A stretch of 5,980 nucleotides of DNA from Eubacteriales bacterium (GTDB lineage: Bacteria > Bacillota > Clostridia > Christensenellales > UMGS416). The position numbers were made by a program, and so were the translations under genes. Below are positions 1 to 5,771 of the stretch, piece after piece. The number at the start of each line of letters is the position of its first letter. Position 1 is the first letter of the stretch. The stretch spans positions 1-5,980 of the forward strand of contig JAQVWW010000096.1 in NCBI GenBank assembly GCA_028709505.1. Reading direction: 5' to 3'. The notes under the pieces were generated by a model. The model was not told the DNA's origin. It saw nothing but the letters and a program-made list of their open reading frames with translations, and searched no databases.

Positions 1-954
1 CTTGGCCAGCTTTAATTCCCGCATGCGCTCCTTCTCCATCTGGGAAGGCATGATGCGTTTGGCAATGCGCCTCGCCCACGGCGTGGGCACCAGCACCAGC
101 GTCAGGCTGGCCGCCGCCGCCTCGGCAAAGGGGATAGCCGGCTGCGCAAACAGCGTTGTCCAGGCGGTCATGATGATATCGCCCAGCAGCAGGCCCAGCG
201 CGCACAGCAGCCGACCGGTGGGCTGAAACGCGCCGGCAATCAGCCCGCCGGCCCCCAGCGCCGCCGCTACCGTCACGTCGACGCCGCCCAACGACAGCAC
301 GATGCCCACGCCCAGCCCGCAAGCCGCGCCCACCGGCGCGCCGCCCACCCAGGCCGCCCACAGCGTCAGCACGCCGGCCAGCATATATTGGGGCGAAAAG
401 CCGGCGATGGTAACGCCGTCCAGGCCGATAAGCAGCATCGACAGCGCCATGGCGGCGCTCATCATCTGCTGGCCGCTGTCAAAATGCAGCCCCCGCCGAA
501 ACGATTCCACCGCCTGATACAGCGCAAAATATCCGCCCATCGCCAGCAGCGTCTCGATGCAAAAACGGATGATATCGTAGATGAGCAGCGCACGAAACGG
601 CAGCAGGCTTAGCCGCGCCGCCAGCAGGAACAGCGCGCCCATGCCCATCTTAGGCCGCCAGCCCGAACGCTGCATGACCAGCACGGCAAAAAACAGCAGC
701 GACGGCGGCAGCAGAATGCTCAAATAGGTCAGCGACGCGCCCAGGCTCAGCGTGCCGGCCAATACCCCCAGCATGGCGGCCGTCACCGGCAGCCCGGCAA
801 AGCCCGCCGCCGCCACCCACGCCGCCCCCAGCGGCATGATGCCGCCCAGCAGGTTGACGCGCCCCAGCACAAAGCCGGCGGCTATCACCGCCGCCCAGCG
901 CAGGGCGATGCGCACCATCCGGTTTGCCAGCCATCGTTGCAGAGTCTCTTTCAT
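1..954 (-). CDS. spoIIE: Stage II sporulation protein E, N-terminal membrane domain (partial, 3' end off the left edge)
   Basis: An uninterrupted minus-strand frame of 318 codons runs from ATG at 954-952 to the window edge. It is almost wholly hydrophobic, with about ten likely membrane spans between residues 16 and 291, then a basic stretch (WARRIAKRIMPSQMEKERMR, residues 293-312) that begins the cytoplasmic part. The best match is the Gly/Ala-rich block at residues 203-262, including APVGAACGLGVGIVLSLGG and GGLIAGAFQPTGRLLCALG, which follows the conserved SpoIIE pattern of small-residue helices plus a GLLAGxFRxxGR-like motif. In the known family this domain anchors SpoIIE at the asymmetric septum, ahead of an FtsZ-interacting region and a PP2C phosphatase that dephosphorylates SpoIIAA to activate sigma-F. 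Those later domains, and the catalytic residues, lie outside the window. AAAGGAG sits 9 bases before the ATG and supports this start; ATG at codon 13 is a weaker alternative. No clear Spo0A box was found upstream. The identification rests on the membrane domain alone. Confidence 0.85.
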   Translation of the reverse strand, partial: MKETLQRWLANRMVRIALRWAAVIAAGFVLGRVNLLGGIMPLGAAWVAAAGFAGLPVTAAMLGVLAGTLSLGASLTYLSILLPPSLLFFAVLVMQRSGWRPKMGMGALFLLAARLSLLPFRALLIYDIIRFCIETLLAMGGYFALYQAVESFRRGLHFDSGQQMMSAAMALSMLLIGLDGVTIAGFSPQYMLAGVLTLWAAWVGGAPVGAACGLGVGIVLSLGGVDVTVAAALGAGGLIAGAFQPTGRLLCALGLLLGDIIMTAWTTLFAQPAIPFAEAAAASLTLVLVPTPWARRIAKRIMPSQMEKERMRELKLAK

Positions 955-1326
955 CCTGCGCTTCTCCTTTGTATGGTGCAAAGTAGGATAGTATTTCCCA
1001 ATAGGTGCATCATACGGCCAGAACCGGGGCGCTTTGCGTCGTCTTGGGCGGCAAAAAGGTGTAAATTGCAGGCGGACTATGCGGTATTTGCGCCGATCGG
1101 CGGGAAAATCAGCGTATTTGGGGCGCGGCGCGCCAACATTTCCCGGCGGGCGCGCGCTTTGATCTTCCCGCTGCCGCCCATCAAAAAGCGGGCGGCATAA
1201 ACGCCACCCGCTTTCCTTGAATAATTTTGACCAGGTGCCCGCCGCCCGCCGCGCTGCCGGCATCGATAGCTCGTGGTCTGTAATCTTTGTGTAGAAAAAA
1301 AGTTTTTTTGCGGCAGCCGGCGGCGC
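955..1326. other. Gene-free interval upstream of spoIIE
   Basis: This stretch separates the spoIIE start from the stop of the ABM-fold gene and holds no convincing protein gene. It contains the spoIIE ribosome binding site, a minus-strand TATGAT (1014-1009) that could be a -10 but lacks a recognisable -35, a perfect 12-bp palindrome CGCCGATCGGCG (1091-1102), the 8-bp palindrome GGCGCGCC (1127-1134), the probable terminator at 1183-1214 and an A7-G-T7 tract (1295-1309). The spoIIE promoter should lie between about 960 and 1180 on the minus strand. In characterised endospore formers it depends on Spo0A, but no TGNCGAA box was seen here. Confidence 0.6.
1183..1214 (-). terminator. Probable intrinsic terminator of the cysE-ABM transcript
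   Basis: On the minus strand AAAGCGGG (1214-1207) pairs with CCCGCTTT (1192-1185). An A/C mismatch (1206/1193) and three more G-C pairs follow, closing a 6-base loop at 1202-1197. The 3' arm runs into TTTTT (1187-1183) in the minus-strand RNA. On the plus strand the hairpin is followed by CTTTCC rather than a T-run, so it reads as a minus-strand terminator. It lies about 112 bases after the ABM stop and before spoIIE, which would separate the two transcripts. The U-tract is short and partly inside the stem, so efficiency may be modest. Confidence 0.5.
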
Positions 1327-1614
1327 TTATTCTTCCACTACAGCTTTATGCGCCGTGGGTTTGCCGGCCAGCAGCGGCGCGATGGCCGCCATGCCGCGGG
1401 TAAAGTGGGGCAGCTTGCCGTGGTCGTCCAGCGCCTGGGCGTCTTTCCAGCTCTCGACGAACACATACGTGTCGTCGCTGCCTTCCTCTTTGCCCACGGC
1501 GTAGCTGATGTTGCCGGGCTCCAGGCGCGTCTGCGCCACCAGCTCGCGGGTAGCCTCGATAAAAGCGTCGCCGCATCCCGGCTTAAGCGGGCAGGAAACG
1601 TACAAACAGATCAT
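1327..1614 (-). CDS. ABM-fold protein, putative quinol monooxygenase (YgiN-like)
   Basis: A 95-residue protein of the usual length for the single-domain antibiotic biosynthesis monooxygenase (ABM) family. The family pattern is clear: a beta strand at the start (ICLYVSCPLKPG), a helix (GDAFIEATRELVAQTR), the turn LEPGNISYAV (residues 31-40), the strand-helix pair TYVFVESWKDAQALDDH (49-65) and then LPHF (68-71). Known members are small dimeric ferredoxin-like alpha-beta barrels. Some oxidise quinols or anthrones without cofactors, others bind haem, and many have no known substrate, so the reaction here is not assigned. AAAGGAGG (1628-1621) gives a strong ribosome binding site 6 bases before the ATG. 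The gene starts 16 bases after the cysE stop, so the two are almost certainly co-transcribed. Cysteines at residues 3, 8 and 14 are unusual for such a small protein and might be redox-active, which is inference. Confidence 0.8.
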   Translation of the reverse strand: MICLYVSCPLKPGCGDAFIEATRELVAQTRLEPGNISYAVGKEEGSDDTYVFVESWKDAQALDDHGKLPHFTRGMAAIAPLLAGKPTAHKAVVEE

Positions 1615-1630
1615 CCTCGTTCCTCCTTTG

Positions 1631-2575
1631 TTACAGTTCTTGCTGTGTTTTGGGCGATACGTCGCGGATGGCCGGCGAAGGCTGCGCGTTGTGCACCATC
1701 GAGTACGGCGGTACGCTGCGCGTCAGCCACACGTTGCCGCCGATGATCGAATGGTGCCCGATGCGCGTATCGCCGCCCAGTACCGTGGCGCCGGCGTAGA
1801 TGACCACATGGTCGTCGATATCCGGGTGGCGTTTGACACCTTTTACCGGGTTGCCGTCGGCATCCAGGTCGAACGAGCGCGCGCCCAGCGTCACGCCCTG
1901 GTAAATCTTCACGTGATTGCCGATGGTGCACGTCTCGCCGATGACGACGCCGGTGCCGTGGTCGATGAAAAAGCTCTCGCCAATGGTAGCGCCGGGGTGG
2001 ATGTCGATGCCGGTACGCTGATGGGCATATTCGCTCATCATCCGCGGAATCATGGGCAGCTGGCATTGGTGGATCACGTGGGCCAGCCGGTGGATGCTGA
2101 TGGCCTCAAAGGTGGGGTAGCTGAGCATGATTTCTTCGGGCGACGTGGCCGCCGGGTCGCCATAATAGGCAGCCTGAATATCTGCCTGCAGCTGCCGGCG
2201 CAGCGTGGGCAGCGCGCCAATCGTGGTGCGCACCACCTGCGCCGCCCGCCGGGCGCATTCGCCGCAGGGCTCACGGCGCTGCTGCGTATCCTTGGTGCAG
2301 CATTCGCGGTAAGCGCACTGGGCCAGCTCGTCCAGCGTCATGGCGGCCAGCCGCACCGAGTTGTGGATGAGGATACCCGCCTGGTCCTCGTTGATGCGCT
2401 CACGCTCGTAAATACCCGGGAAAAGAGCCGAACGCAGCTGGTGAATCAGCCGCTTCACCTTCTCTTTGCCGGCAAAGCCGATGGTTCTCTCCCGGAAAAA
2501 TTCGGCACGGTTGATGGCCTCCAGCTCCCGCGAGATGGCCGGAACCTGTTCGTCCAGCCAGTCGTTTAAATGCAT
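1631..2575 (-). CDS. cysE: Serine O-acetyltransferase, EpsC type
   Basis: This 314-residue protein should transfer acetyl from acetyl-CoA to L-serine, the first step of cysteine synthesis, in the cytoplasm. The long helical N-terminal half (about residues 1-180) contains DIQAAYYGDPAATSPEEI (132-149) and the helix HRLAHVIHQ (162-169), both typical of the family. A left-handed hexapeptide-repeat acyltransferase domain follows (about 185-285). Catalytic signatures are present: GIDIHPGATIG (189-199), FFIDHGTGVVIGET (202-215, with the likely catalytic Asp205-His206), YQGVTLGA (225-232) and RH at 249-250. The length is longer than enteric CysE and fits the EpsC-type branch, which carries an extended N-terminus. 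Cysteines cluster at residues 87, 92, 93, 104 and 107. GGAGG lies only 4 bases before the ATG. No cysteine T-box motif was seen upstream. The downstream partner is an ABM-fold gene rather than cysK or cysS. Confidence 0.93.
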   Translation of the reverse strand: MHLNDWLDEQVPAISRELEAINRAEFFRERTIGFAGKEKVKRLIHQLRSALFPGIYERERINEDQAGILIHNSVRLAAMTLDELAQCAYRECCTKDTQQRREPCGECARRAAQVVRTTIGALPTLRRQLQADIQAAYYGDPAATSPEEIMLSYPTFEAISIHRLAHVIHQCQLPMIPRMMSEYAHQRTGIDIHPGATIGESFFIDHGTGVVIGETCTIGNHVKIYQGVTLGARSFDLDADGNPVKGVKRHPDIDDHVVIYAGATVLGGDTRIGHHSIIGGNVWLTRSVPPYSMVHNAQPSPAIRDVSPKTQQEL

Positions 2576-2605
2576 ATTTCCTCCGCCTTTCTATTTATCA
2601 GCACC

Positions 2606-2620
2606 GCCGGGCAACCCGGC
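2606..2620 (-). other. Small GC hairpin in the cysE leader
   Basis: GCCGGG (2606-2611) and CCCGGC (2615-2620) form a perfect 6-bp stem around a 3-base loop. It sits about 20 bases upstream of the cysE ribosome binding site in the minus-strand RNA. There is no U-run, so it is not an intrinsic terminator. A role in translation or mRNA stability is possible but not shown. Confidence 0.3.
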
Positions 2621-2724
2621 CCCCGCCAGGGTCTTTCTTTTCATCCGCCGCGCCTTGCCCGCATCGTGCTGCAGGCCGCCGGTGTTCCCGGCCATGCACA
2701 AGCGCTAACAGGCTGCGGCGGCGC

Positions 2725-2753
2725 GGCCGGCGCACACTTTACCAAAGCCGGCC
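2725..2753 (-). other. Stem-loop in the spacer between the DUF975 gene and cysE
   Basis: GGCCGGC (2725-2731) pairs with GCCGGCC (2747-2753), a perfect 7-bp stem with a 15-base loop. TTT (2738-2740) and AAA (2744-2746) inside the loop can add a short inner stem. No U-tract follows on either strand. The element lies in the 233-base spacer where the cysE leader or promoter must lie if cysE is transcribed separately. It matches no riboswitch I recognise. Confidence 0.3.
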
Positions 2754-2808
2754 GGGCATTGCCGCCGCCTTTCTGACAGCCGCGGCGCCGGGCCGGCTTA
2801 TGTGACGC

Positions 2809-3579
2809 CTAGGCGTCGTGGAACATGTCCTTCTCCCGGGCGTATTCCATAATATTGCGATACGCCAGGCAGTTCATCAGCATGCCCATAGGGGTGACCC
2901 ACAAAACCGCCGCGGCAATAGGCCCCACAATGGTGCAGATAAGCAGCGCCGACAGCAGCGCCCAGCCAAAGAGCATCAAATCGATGACGAACAACCGCCC
3001 CTTATAGCCCTGTGTCAGCTGCATGGAAAGCCGCATGGCCTTGCGCACCGGCATGCCCGGGTATTCCAGCACCAGGTAAGGCGTCAGCCGGTAGGCATAC
3101 CCTTTGATGATGCCGGGCACGACGAACAACAGGCTCCACAGCGCCGTCCACAGTATCACCCAGCCCGCCGCCAGCAACAGCCGTTTGCACTGCTTCCAGG
3201 CCTCGGAAAAGCTTTTGCCGATGTCCGGCTTCTGATCGTCGATAATTTGGAAGGTGGTGGGGATGGCGGCATAGTGAATCGCGCCTTCCACCGCGCTGAT
3301 GGCCAGCATCATGACGTACATCAGCAGCCAAAAGCCTATCAGGACCGGCGCCAGCACCAGCAGCAGGTTGCTTGTCGAACTTGCGGTACTGTCGGCCAGC
3401 AGCGCAAGCATCTGCGTGGGCAACATGAGTACGCCGTATACAGCGCCGGTCAGCGAACCCAATATGCTGACCAGTCCGTACAGGACGCCCGACAGGGCGG
3501 CGCACCACCAAAAGCGCTTTTTCAGGATTTCATACGCCTCGGCATGCAGCTGGCCGACGGTAAAAGAATGTGTCGACAT
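2809..3579 (-). CDS. DUF975 family integral membrane protein
   Basis: A 256-residue polytopic membrane protein with about five or six hydrophobic spans (near residues 27-53, 72-97, 134-157 and 196-229). Family markers are the short N-terminal helix ending KKRFWW (20-25), the cytoplasmic stretch FSEAWKQCKRLL (124-135), VPGIIKGYAYRLTPYLVLEYP (154-174) and LTQGYKGRLFVIDLMLFGW (188-206). These match the DUF975 pattern of a PGIIKxYxY motif followed by xGxKxRLFxLDLxxxGW. The biochemical role of the family is unknown. The ATG at 3579 is preferred because AGGAG (3592-3588) sits 8 bases upstream; a TTG one codon earlier (3582) is only 5 bases from the same site. Transcription probably starts at the minus-strand TATAAT at 3624-3619. 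Its relation to cysE downstream is uncertain: there is a 233-base gap but no clear terminator between them. Confidence 0.82.
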   Translation of the reverse strand: MSTHSFTVGQLHAEAYEILKKRFWWCAALSGVLYGLVSILGSLTGAVYGVLMLPTQMLALLADSTASSTSNLLLVLAPVLIGFWLLMYVMMLAISAVEGAIHYAAIPTTFQIIDDQKPDIGKSFSEAWKQCKRLLLAAGWVILWTALWSLLFVVPGIIKGYAYRLTPYLVLEYPGMPVRKAMRLSMQLTQGYKGRLFVIDLMLFGWALLSALLICTIVGPIAAAVLWVTPMGMLMNCLAYRNIMEYAREKDMFHDA

Positions 3580-3587
3580 CAAACCAT

Positions 3588-3592
3588 CTCCT
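3588..3592 (-). promoter_or_regulatory. Ribosome binding site choosing the DUF975 start
   Basis: Minus-strand AGGAG lies 8 bases before ATG (3579-3577) and 5 bases before an in-frame TTG (3582-3580). The spacing and the codon type favour the ATG. Confidence 0.6.
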
Positions 3593-3593
3593 T

Positions 3594-3620
3594 TTTACAT
3601 AAAATATAGTATGCTATAAT
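3594..3620 (+). promoter_or_regulatory. Extended -10 promoter for the aldo/keto reductase gene
   Basis: The -10 TATAAT (3615-3620) is preceded by TGC, giving a perfect extended -10 (TGcTATAAT). TTTACA (3594-3599) is a fair -35 at a short 15-bp spacing, and an extended -10 can tolerate a poor or badly spaced -35. Transcription would start near 3627, leaving a leader of about 78 bases before the reductase ATG at 3705. Confidence 0.7.
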
Positions 3621-3624
3621 TATA
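3619..3624 (-). promoter_or_regulatory. Divergent -10 element for the DUF975 gene
   Basis: Minus-strand TATAAT (3624-3619) is a consensus -10 about 40 bases upstream of the DUF975 start. No good -35 is visible at 16-19 bp; only T-rich sequence such as TTTCTT is there. It shares positions 3619-3620 with the opposing plus-strand -10, and together they form the palindrome TATAATTATA (3615-3624). Confidence 0.5.
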
Positions 3625-3660
3625 TCGTAAGAATCCGATAAAGAAACAGTTTTTTACACA

Positions 3661-3676
3661 GCCGACCTGCATCGGC
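3661..3676 (+). other. Short stem-loop in the aldo/keto reductase leader
   Basis: GCCGA (3661-3665) pairs with TCGGC (3672-3676) around a 6-base loop, 11 bases before the ribosome binding site. No U-tract follows. The stem is too short to assign a function. Confidence 0.25.
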
Positions 3677-3687
3677 CATGTTCACAC

Positions 3688-3694
3688 AAAGGAG
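3688..3694 (+). promoter_or_regulatory. Ribosome binding site choosing the aldo/keto reductase start
   Basis: AAAGGAG lies 10 bases before ATG at 3705. An in-frame upstream ATG at 3678 has no Shine-Dalgarno sequence ahead of it and would place this site inside the gene, so 3705 is preferred. Confidence 0.7.
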
Positions 3695-3704
3695 ACGGCA
3701 CTTT

Positions 3705-4733
3705 ATGGAAAAAATCCGATTGGGTAAAACCGGCCTTATGGTGACCCGCAGCGGCTTTGGCGCGCTGCCCATCCAGCGCTGCCCGCCGCAGGAGGCGGTA
3801 TCGCTGCTGCGTGGCGCCTACGAAGGCGGCATCAACTTTTACGACACCGCGCGCAGCTACTCAGACAGTGAAGAAAAATTAGGCATGGCCTTCGACGCCG
3901 GCATGCGCAAAAACATCATTATCGCCACCAAGTCCCCTGCCACCACCCGTCAGGGCGTGCTGGACGACGTGGCCGTCAGCCTCTCCAAGCTGAAAACCGA
4001 CTATATCGACATCCTGCAACTGCATAACCCCGCCCAGCTGCCCGACCGGGACGACGCCCAAAGCTCCTACGCGGCGCTGGCGCAGCTGAAACGCAGCGGC
4101 GTGGTGCGCTTTATCGGTTTGACCCAGCACCGGTTGGACTACGCCCGCCAGGCGCTGCACGACCAAGCCTATGACACGCTACAGTTTCCGCTGTCGTCGC
4201 TGTCCAGCGATGAGGACATCGCCTTTATTCACGAGTGCGCCGCGGCGGATATGGCGCTTATTGCCATGAAGGCGCTCAGCGGCGGCCTTATCACCAACGC
4301 CGCCACCAGCTTTGCCTTCCTTCGGCAGTTTGAGAATGTGGTACCCATCTGGGGCATCCAGCAGCGCTGGGAACTGGACAACATCCTGCAGCTGGAGGCC
4401 TGCCCGCCGGCGTTGGACGACGATATGTGGGCGCAGATTCACCGCGACCGGCAGGATCTGATGGGCTCGTTCTGCCGCGGCTGCGGTTACTGCCTGCCCT
4501 GCCCGGTGGATATCCCCATCAATATGGCGGCGCGCATGTCACTGCTGCTGCGGCGCTCGCCCTACCGCACGTATATGAGCGACGATTGGGCGGAAAAGAT
4601 GCAGCGTATCGACAGCTGCCTGCACTGCGGCCACTGCAGCGACCATTGCCCCTACCATCTGGATACGCCGGCGCTGCTGCAGACGATGCTGGCCGATTAC
4701 CGGGAGTTTTACGCGCTGCATCACGCCGATTAG
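3705..4733 (+). CDS. Aldo/keto reductase with C-terminal 4Fe-4S ferredoxin domain
   Basis: The 342-residue protein has two parts. Residues 1-245 form an aldo/keto reductase barrel opening with IRLGKTGLMVTRSGFGALPI. It carries the catalytic tetrad as Asp47 and Tyr52 (NFYDTARSYSDSEEKLG), Lys76 (ATKSP) and His107 (LQLHNP), with GVVRFIGLTQH (132-142) following. The C-terminal part has two cysteine clusters typical of a two-4Fe-4S ferredoxin fold: C257-x2-C260-x2-C263-x2-C266-P and C305-x2-C308-x2-C311-x3-C315-P. This fusion is a recognised family, common in anaerobes, thought to couple carbonyl or other two-electron chemistry to electron transfer, but its substrates are mostly unknown. All tetrad residues and all eight cysteines are intact, so it should be functional. 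It is cytoplasmic, with no signal peptide. It probably forms an operon with the MgtC-family gene, 65 bases downstream with no terminator between. Confidence 0.92.
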   Translation: MEKIRLGKTGLMVTRSGFGALPIQRCPPQEAVSLLRGAYEGGINFYDTARSYSDSEEKLGMAFDAGMRKNIIIATKSPATTRQGVLDDVAVSLSKLKTDYIDILQLHNPAQLPDRDDAQSSYAALAQLKRSGVVRFIGLTQHRLDYARQALHDQAYDTLQFPLSSLSSDEDIAFIHECAAADMALIAMKALSGGLITNAATSFAFLRQFENVVPIWGIQQRWELDNILQLEACPPALDDDMWAQIHRDRQDLMGSFCRGCGYCLPCPVDIPINMAARMSLLLRRSPYRTYMSDDWAEKMQRIDSCLHCGHCSDHCPYHLDTPALLQTMLADYREFYALHHAD

Positions 4734-4798
4734 CGGCGCCGTGCATGCCGGGGACGATTTACGCATAGGATATTTAAAAAAACCAGGGAGGGATCGCA

Positions 4799-5491
4799 AT
4801 GAGCCAGATGATAGCGTATCTGCATGAGTTTAATCTGGCGTCGGTGACGCTGCGTATGGTGCTGTCGATGGTGATGGGCGGCGCGCTGGGGTTGGAGCGG
4901 GGCATGAAACGCCGGCCCGCCGGCTTGCGCACGTATATGCTGGTGTGCATGGGCGCGTCGCTGGTCATGCTGACCAGCCAGTACATCGTGCGCCTGTATG
5001 GTTCCGGCGATCCGCTGCGCATGGGCGCGCAGGTGATAAGCGGCATCGGCTTTTTGGGCGCCGGCACCATCATGGTCACCGGCCGCACGCAAGTAAAGGG
5101 CCTGACCACCGCCGCCAGCCTGTGGGCGGCGGCCTGCATGGGCATTGCTATCGGCATCGGCTTTTTATGGGGAGCGATGGTGGGGTTTTTGTTCATGTTT
5201 TTGGCCCAGACGCTGTTCCACCGCTTTGAGATGCTGCTGTACCGCTACTCGCCGGTGATAGACCTGCGCGCTGAGCTGGACGACGTCGGCAATGTGGGCG
5301 CGCTGATTACGCTGGCCCGCAACCAGGGCCTGCAGGTGTCCGAGCTGGAGATCAGCAAAAGCAATATCAAAACAGCCCCCAGTGTAGTCATCCAGTTTAC
5401 CGTCAAAATGGATCAGCGCCGAGCGCATGCCGACGTCATTTCGGCGCTGGGCACATCCGAAGGCGTGCTGTTTATCGAAGAAGTGAAATGA
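4799..5491 (+). CDS. MgtC/SapB family membrane protein
   Basis: A 230-residue protein with the standard two-part layout of the family. The N-terminal membrane domain (about residues 14-138) carries GGALGLERGMKRRPAGLRTY (27-46) and then MGASLVML (51-58). The signature QVISGIGFLGAGTIMV (78-93) and VKGLTTAASLWAAACMG (99-115) follow, with a last span at 116-139. A soluble C-terminal domain (about 150-230) has the alternating strand and helix look of the ACT-like domain seen in the longer members. Enteric MgtC supports growth at low magnesium by acting on ATP synthase; most Firmicute homologues are uncharacterised, so magnesium or acid adaptation is only a guess. GGAGG (4787-4791) lies 7 bases before the ATG. 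No strong promoter was found in the 65-base gap, so co-transcription with the aldo/keto reductase is likely. Confidence 0.92.
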   Translation: MSQMIAYLHEFNLASVTLRMVLSMVMGGALGLERGMKRRPAGLRTYMLVCMGASLVMLTSQYIVRLYGSGDPLRMGAQVISGIGFLGAGTIMVTGRTQVKGLTTAASLWAAACMGIAIGIGFLWGAMVGFLFMFLAQTLFHRFEMLLYRYSPVIDLRAELDDVGNVGALITLARNQGLQVSELEISKSNIKTAPSVVIQFTVKMDQRRAHADVISALGTSEGVLFIEEVK

Positions 5492-5511
5492 AGCGGCGCT
5501 TTTTTCTTTTT
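5491..5511 (+). terminator. Weak intrinsic terminator after the MgtC-family gene
   Basis: AAGC (5491-5494) and GCTT (5498-5501) form a short stem that begins on the last base of the stop codon and runs into TTTTTTCTTTTT (5500-5511). The T-tract is good but the stem is only 4 bp, so termination is plausible rather than certain. A separate promoter for the tRNAs lies 90 bases further on. Confidence 0.4.
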
Positions 5512-5578
5512 GGCACCGTGTTGGGGCCGCTTTGCCCGTCTATGCCGCCCGGCGCACCACGTGCAAAGGTCGGCGAAT

Positions 5579-5591
5579 GTAAATAGTTTAC
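5579..5591. repeat. Inverted repeat just upstream of the tRNA promoter
   Basis: GTAAA-TAG-TTTAC is a perfect 5-bp inverted repeat with a 3-base centre. It ends 9 bases before the TTGACA -35 of the tRNA operon. It could be an operator or simply AT-rich promoter-upstream sequence; no regulator family is recognised. Confidence 0.35.
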
Positions 5592-5600
5592 CAAAAAGGG

Positions 5601-5629
5601 TTGACATGTGTGTGTATTCACGTTATACT
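5601..5629 (+). promoter_or_regulatory. Housekeeping promoter of the tRNA operon
   Basis: A consensus -35 TTGACA (5601-5606) and the -10 TATACT (5624-5629) are separated by exactly 17 bp. The spacer has a TG-repeat run (5608-5615). Transcription should start near 5636, about 22 bases before the first tRNA, as expected for a strongly expressed stable-RNA operon read by the main sigma factor. Confidence 0.88.
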
Positions 5630-5657
5630 TACACTCGCCTTCCAAAATAGGCAATGA

Positions 5658-5735
<78 letters not shown>

Positions 5736-5738
5736 ACC

Positions 5739-5764
5739 AAGCGCGGATCATTCGATTCGCGCTT
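5739..5764 (+). other. Hairpin in the spacer between the two tRNAs
   Basis: AAGCGCGGATC (5739-5749) pairs with GATTCGCGCTT (5754-5764), giving 11 bp with one G-U pair and a 4-base loop. No U-run follows (CCCATA), so it should not terminate transcription. A double-stranded spacer of this kind could guide processing of the tRNA precursor or separate the folding of the two tRNAs. That role is inferred from structure alone. Confidence 0.55.
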
Positions 5765-5771
5765 CCCATAT

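Noticed and set aside
937..1200. An 87-codon plus-strand frame overlapping the spoIIE start
   Set aside because: It has no ribosome binding site and no family resemblance, and it overlaps the spoIIE start and the minus-strand terminator. It is most likely chance in GC-rich sequence.
1295..1309. A7-G-T7 dyad just after the ABM-fold gene, as a terminator
   Set aside because: The two tracts leave almost no loop and there is no GC stem ahead of the T-run. The hairpin at 1183-1214 is a better candidate.
1508..2569. A 353-codon plus-strand open frame opposite cysE
   Set aside because: It lies antisense to a gene with full catalytic motifs. Its translation is rich in Arg, His, Ala and Gly with no recognisable domain, and such long shadow frames are common in GC-rich DNA.
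2576..2808. Cysteine T-box riboswitch upstream of cysE
   Set aside because: The diagnostic T-box sequence (AGGGTGGNACCGCG-like) is absent on the minus strand, and no terminator/antiterminator pair with a U-run is present.
2818..3609. A 263-codon plus-strand open frame opposite the DUF975 gene
   Set aside because: It is the antisense shadow of a well-matched membrane protein. The translation is dominated by Gln, His and Arg, and there is no ribosome binding site.
3678..3704. Upstream ATG at 3678 as the aldo/keto reductase start
   Set aside because: It has no ribosome binding site. Starting at 3705 uses AAAGGAG at 3688-3694 and begins with the family's typical EKIRLGKTGL.
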